Assembly: GCA_039621445.1 (NCBI GenBank)
Contig: CP154957.1
Location: 37,230,382-37,294,381 of the forward strand
Length of the DNA stretch: 64,000 nt
Source of the DNA: Euglena gracilis
Lineage: Eukaryota > Euglenida > Euglenophyceae > Euglenales
Direction of reading: 5' to 3'
How positions within the stretch are numbered: position 1 is the first letter of the stretch; every line of letters begins with the position of its first letter. The translations under genes and the position numbers were made by a program. The notes under the pieces were generated by a model. It ran no database searches and was not told the DNA's origin. It saw only the letters and a program-made list of their open reading frames with translations. Below are positions 63,005-64,000 of this stretch, piece by piece.

Positions 63005-64000
63005 ATGGCAACTGAGGTGTATGCAGTTAATGCTGTGGTGGCATACAGTTCAGGTTGCTTCTTATCCGGAGGCGGTTCAGATACGACGCAGTCGGAGTCA
63101 TGCGCAGGACGCTCGCTGAAGAGAAGGCAAATGTCCCCCATCTTTCAAAAACAGGGGGAAAGCCTGTCTTTGAGCAGCCCTATGGCAGGGCCAGAGGTGA
63201 CCCCAGTGATGGGGCAGCCAGAGAGGACCCCAGTGATGGGGCTGCCAGGGGGAAGGACCCCAGTGATGGGGCCTGTGGAATCCCCAGACACATTACATCC
63301 AGGGGTGCCCCCTTACAAAGCCCTGCAGGCCAGTATCCCCCATTGGGAAAAGGCAGGTGCCAGCAGAGAGGTACCAAACCTGACAAGGGAAGGGGTCATG
63401 GCAGATCTTCCCCTCCCCCCTCTAATGTCCTTAAAAGTTCCCTTCAAAGCCCCCCAGGAAGTAATGACTGCCCAAAAAATTCTGAGAGAATACGAATGTG
63501 CAGGGGCAACCAGGCAAATCCCCCCAGAGGAGGCAAAACATTTTGTCCATTACTTCATAATTTCAAAAAAAGAAGGGGAAAAGACCAAGGAAAGACTAAT
63601 TTCAGATTGTCGACAGTTAAATCACTATTTCACCCCCCAGAAGTTCAGAGGGGAACACATGGGAAACATTTTCCCATATCTCAGAAAGGGTTGGTTCTGT
63701 GGAAAAATAGATCTGAAAGATGCTTATTTCCATTTAAAGCTGCACAGCAGCCTGGAAAAGCATGTCTGCATGCAAGTGTGGGGGGAAACGTGGCAATTTC
63801 AAGCTGCATGCTTTGGGTTAAGCAGCCAGCCACCAAAGTTTATGACTCTCATGAGAGTCTGGGAAAGGAAATGGAGAAAGGAAGGAAAGGTAGTTTTCAT
63901 CTACCTAGACGACATTTTGCTGTTAGCCCCCAGCAAAAAGACAGCAGCCCAGCATTTGGCAGAAATGAAAAAAGATCTTTTACTGGCAGGTTTCAGGATA
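63005..64000 (+). CDS. pol: DIRS-like pol: reverse transcriptase, open to the window edge
   Basis: From ATG 63005 the frame stays open for about 332 codons and leaves the window. Residues about 1-42 are unlike any other copy (EVYAVNAVVAYSSGC). Then come KQGESLSLSSPM, matching the end of DIRS-D Gag, a short TPVMG repeat (three copies), and RT: RLISDCRQLNHYF, DLKDAYFHLKL, FGLSSQPPKFMTLM and the catalytic YLDD at 63902-63913. All motifs expected of an active RT up to this point are present and no stop or shift is visible. Gag-type sequence and RT lie in one frame here, unlike DIRS-A and DIRS-B, where pol has its own MSN start. The true start is uncertain; ATG 63131 is an alternative. Confidence 0.8.
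   Translation, partial: MATEVYAVNAVVAYSSGCFLSGGGSDTTQSESCAGRSLKRRQMSPIFQKQGESLSLSSPMAGPEVTPVMGQPERTPVMGLPGGRTPVMGPVESPDTLHPGVPPYKALQASIPHWEKAGASREVPNLTREGVMADLPLPPLMSLKVPFKAPQEVMTAQKILREYECAGATRQIPPEEAKHFVHYFIISKKEGEKTKERLISDCRQLNHYFTPQKFRGEHMGNIFPYLRKGWFCGKIDLKDAYFHLKLHSSLEKHVCMQVWGETWQFQAACFGLSSQPPKFMTLMRVWERKWRKEGKVVFIYLDDILLLAPSKKTAAQHLAEMKKDLLLAGFRI

Larger units (their letters stand above)
60238..64000 (+). mobile_element. DIRS-like composite C: terminal repeat, Gag, TRIM-2, pol running off right edge
   Basis: The 5' terminal repeat starts GACCATTCGGGCTCCGCAC at 60238. Gag begins at 60595 and is interrupted at 61234 by TRIM-2. After TRIM-2, 62904-63010 repeats 60916-61022 with one change, so the right part comes from another position or another copy of Gag. 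An open pol frame then continues to the window end. It is therefore a join of two related copies rather than a simple insertion. Confidence 0.7.

Overview
This window looks like a heavily repeated, gene-poor stretch of a large eukaryotic genome. Nearly all recognisable coding sequence belongs to retrotransposons, nested in and recombined with one another. There is no operon structure, no rRNA or tRNA gene, no CRISPR array and no confident host gene. The host cannot be named. The LTR elements carry a primer site TGGTAGCAGA(GG), complementary to an initiator tRNA-Met ending TCTGCTACCA. That differs from the land-plant form (TGGTATCAGAGC), so a land plant is less likely; an alga, another protist or an animal all remain possible.

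Three kinds of element explain most of the window. (1) Ty3/gypsy-like LTR elements: Gag is a long coiled-coil protein with a capsid-like region and one CCHC knuckle, followed by a DTG aspartic protease, a Ser/Thr/Pro linker and, in one copy, the leader of a reverse transcriptase. Two LTR types (A, about 416-435 bp; B, about 290-325 bp) start TGTGTACC, end ACGTACA, follow the polypurine tract GGGAGGGGGA and precede the tRNA primer site. (2) DIRS-like tyrosine-recombinase retrotransposons: a conserved terminal sequence with TCGGGCTCCGCAC or a close variant, a Gly/Gln-rich Gag, RT with YLDD, a DIRS-type RNase H, and a truncated tyrosine recombinase. (3) Small non-coding LTR elements (TRIM-like) with TG...CA ends and, in two cases, intact 4-bp target duplications.

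Layout. 1-18326: minus-strand gypsy-like copies 1, 2 and 3 in tandem. Copy 3 carries a TRIM (15803-17471) and an unusual 5.5-kb GC-rich coding block (about 8920-14415) encoding a Pro-rich protein with two Cys-rich regions that I do not recognise. The gypsy-like stack lies inside the Gag of a minus-strand DIRS fragment (18327-18860). 18861-19202 is a second minus-strand DIRS 5' end, head to head with plus-strand DIRS-A (19232-22517). 22518-31377 is a plus-strand gypsy-like composite containing a large palindrome (26775-30955) with a primer site at its centre. 31378-36873 is DIRS-B, whose pol start is split by a tandem TRIM array (32153-34440). 36874-37099 plus 45999-46872 is DIRS-D, split by a minus-strand gypsy-like composite (37100-45998). 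46873-60237 has no convincing gene and holds simple repeats, minisatellites and a 152-bp MITE-like element. 60238-64000 is a DIRS-C composite with another TRIM and an open RT frame that runs off the right edge.

Most coding regions are broken by frameshifts, stops or rearrangement. The best preserved are the 1048-residue Gag (4346-7492), the protease at 17476-18010 and the RT frame from 63005. Functional statements rest on motifs read by eye, without database searches.
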